A stretch of 5,670 bases of DNA from an uncultured Anaerosacchariphilus sp. (GTDB lineage Bacteria; Bacillota; Clostridia; Lachnospirales; Lachnospiraceae), in NCBI GenBank assembly GCA_934402125.1, contig CAKRTY010000113.1:1-5670 (forward strand). Reading direction: 5' to 3'. The notes beneath the pieces are model-generated. The model worked only from the letters and a program-made list of their open reading frames with translations, had not been told where the DNA came from and made no database searches. Positions 5,480-5,670 of this stretch are shown here, one piece after another. Both the position numbers and the translations under genes were made by a program. How positions within the stretch are numbered: the stretch's first letter is position 1; every line of letters begins with the position of its first letter.

Positions 5480-5670
5480 ATGAAAATCGTAGTTTTAGCC
5501 GGAGGAACCAGCACCGAGCGTGATGTGTCCCTGATTTCCGGAAGCAATATTTACCGCGCGCTGAAAAAGAGAGGCCACGAGGCCATCCTGGTGGATCTGT
5601 ACCTGGGCTATGAGGGCGCGCTGCCAGTCAACGAGGATCTTTTTAAGGCCGACGTGGAGTGGGATAAGGA
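5480..5670 (+). CDS. ddl: D-alanine--D-alanine ligase, N-terminal part, cut by window edge
   Basis: ATP-dependent cytosolic ligase that makes the D-Ala-D-Ala dipeptide for peptidoglycan precursors. 63 codons are visible out of an expected 300-360. The N-terminal fold is clear: [20 protein letters not shown] with the family's GGxSxERxVSLxSG loop (8-21), followed by the helix [15 protein letters not shown]. The ATP-grasp and catalytic parts lie outside, so a specificity variant such as a D-Ala-D-Ser or D-Ala-D-Lac ligase cannot be fully excluded, though the ERDVS loop fits housekeeping Ddl. AGGAGG (5469-5474) lies five bases before the ATG. Third gene of the malQ-plsC-ddl run. Confidence 0.9.
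   Translation, partial: MKIVVLAGGTSTERDVSLISGSNIYRALKKRGHEAILVDLYLGYEGALPVNEDLFKADVEWDK

Noticed and set aside
1..5670. Mobile element, CRISPR array, phage or defence system.
   Set aside because: No transposase, integrase, long terminal repeats, spaced direct repeats or defence domains are seen; all six genes are recognised core functions.

Overview
The window looks like chromosomal DNA of an endospore-forming Clostridia, most likely a Lachnospiraceae-type gut anaerobe. The reasons are a SipL-type spore protein (three SPOCS/DUF3794 units plus LysM), strong AGGAGG ribosome sites before every gene, tight operon spacing, moderately high GC, and ispE next to a GntR/FCD regulator. All six genes look intact apart from the two cut by the window edges. 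I see no mobile element, CRISPR array, tRNA or rRNA.

Left half, minus strand, read right to left: sipL (1484-3037, spore-coat/engulfment factor) ends in a hairpin terminator at 1425-1462. The promoter of the next operon is built into that terminator. The operon is ispE (490-1386, fourth step of the MEP isoprenoid pathway) followed by a GntR/FadR-type regulator (1-490, C-terminus outside the window), joined by a TGATG stop/start overlap. A 12-3-12 inverted repeat with GTATAC cores covers the -10 and the expected start site and is a good candidate operator, possibly for the regulator itself.

Centre: a 164-base divergent intergenic region (3038-3201). It carries a SigE-like -10 candidate for sipL on the minus strand, a good SigA-type promoter for malQ on the plus strand, and a small hairpin at the expected 5' end of the malQ transcript.

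Right half, plus strand: malQ (3202-4725, 4-alpha-glucanotransferase), plsC (4735-5466, lysophosphatidate acyltransferase) and the start of ddl (5480 onward, D-Ala-D-Ala ligase). Gaps are 9 and 13 bases, with no terminator or promoter visible between them. They probably form one housekeeping operon mixing alpha-glucan, phospholipid and peptidoglycan functions.

The gene content is ordinary core genome, and I do not find a new multi-gene system. The most interesting signal is non-coding: the fused terminator/promoter/operator at 1405-1462. No stretch of 300 bases lacks a gene.
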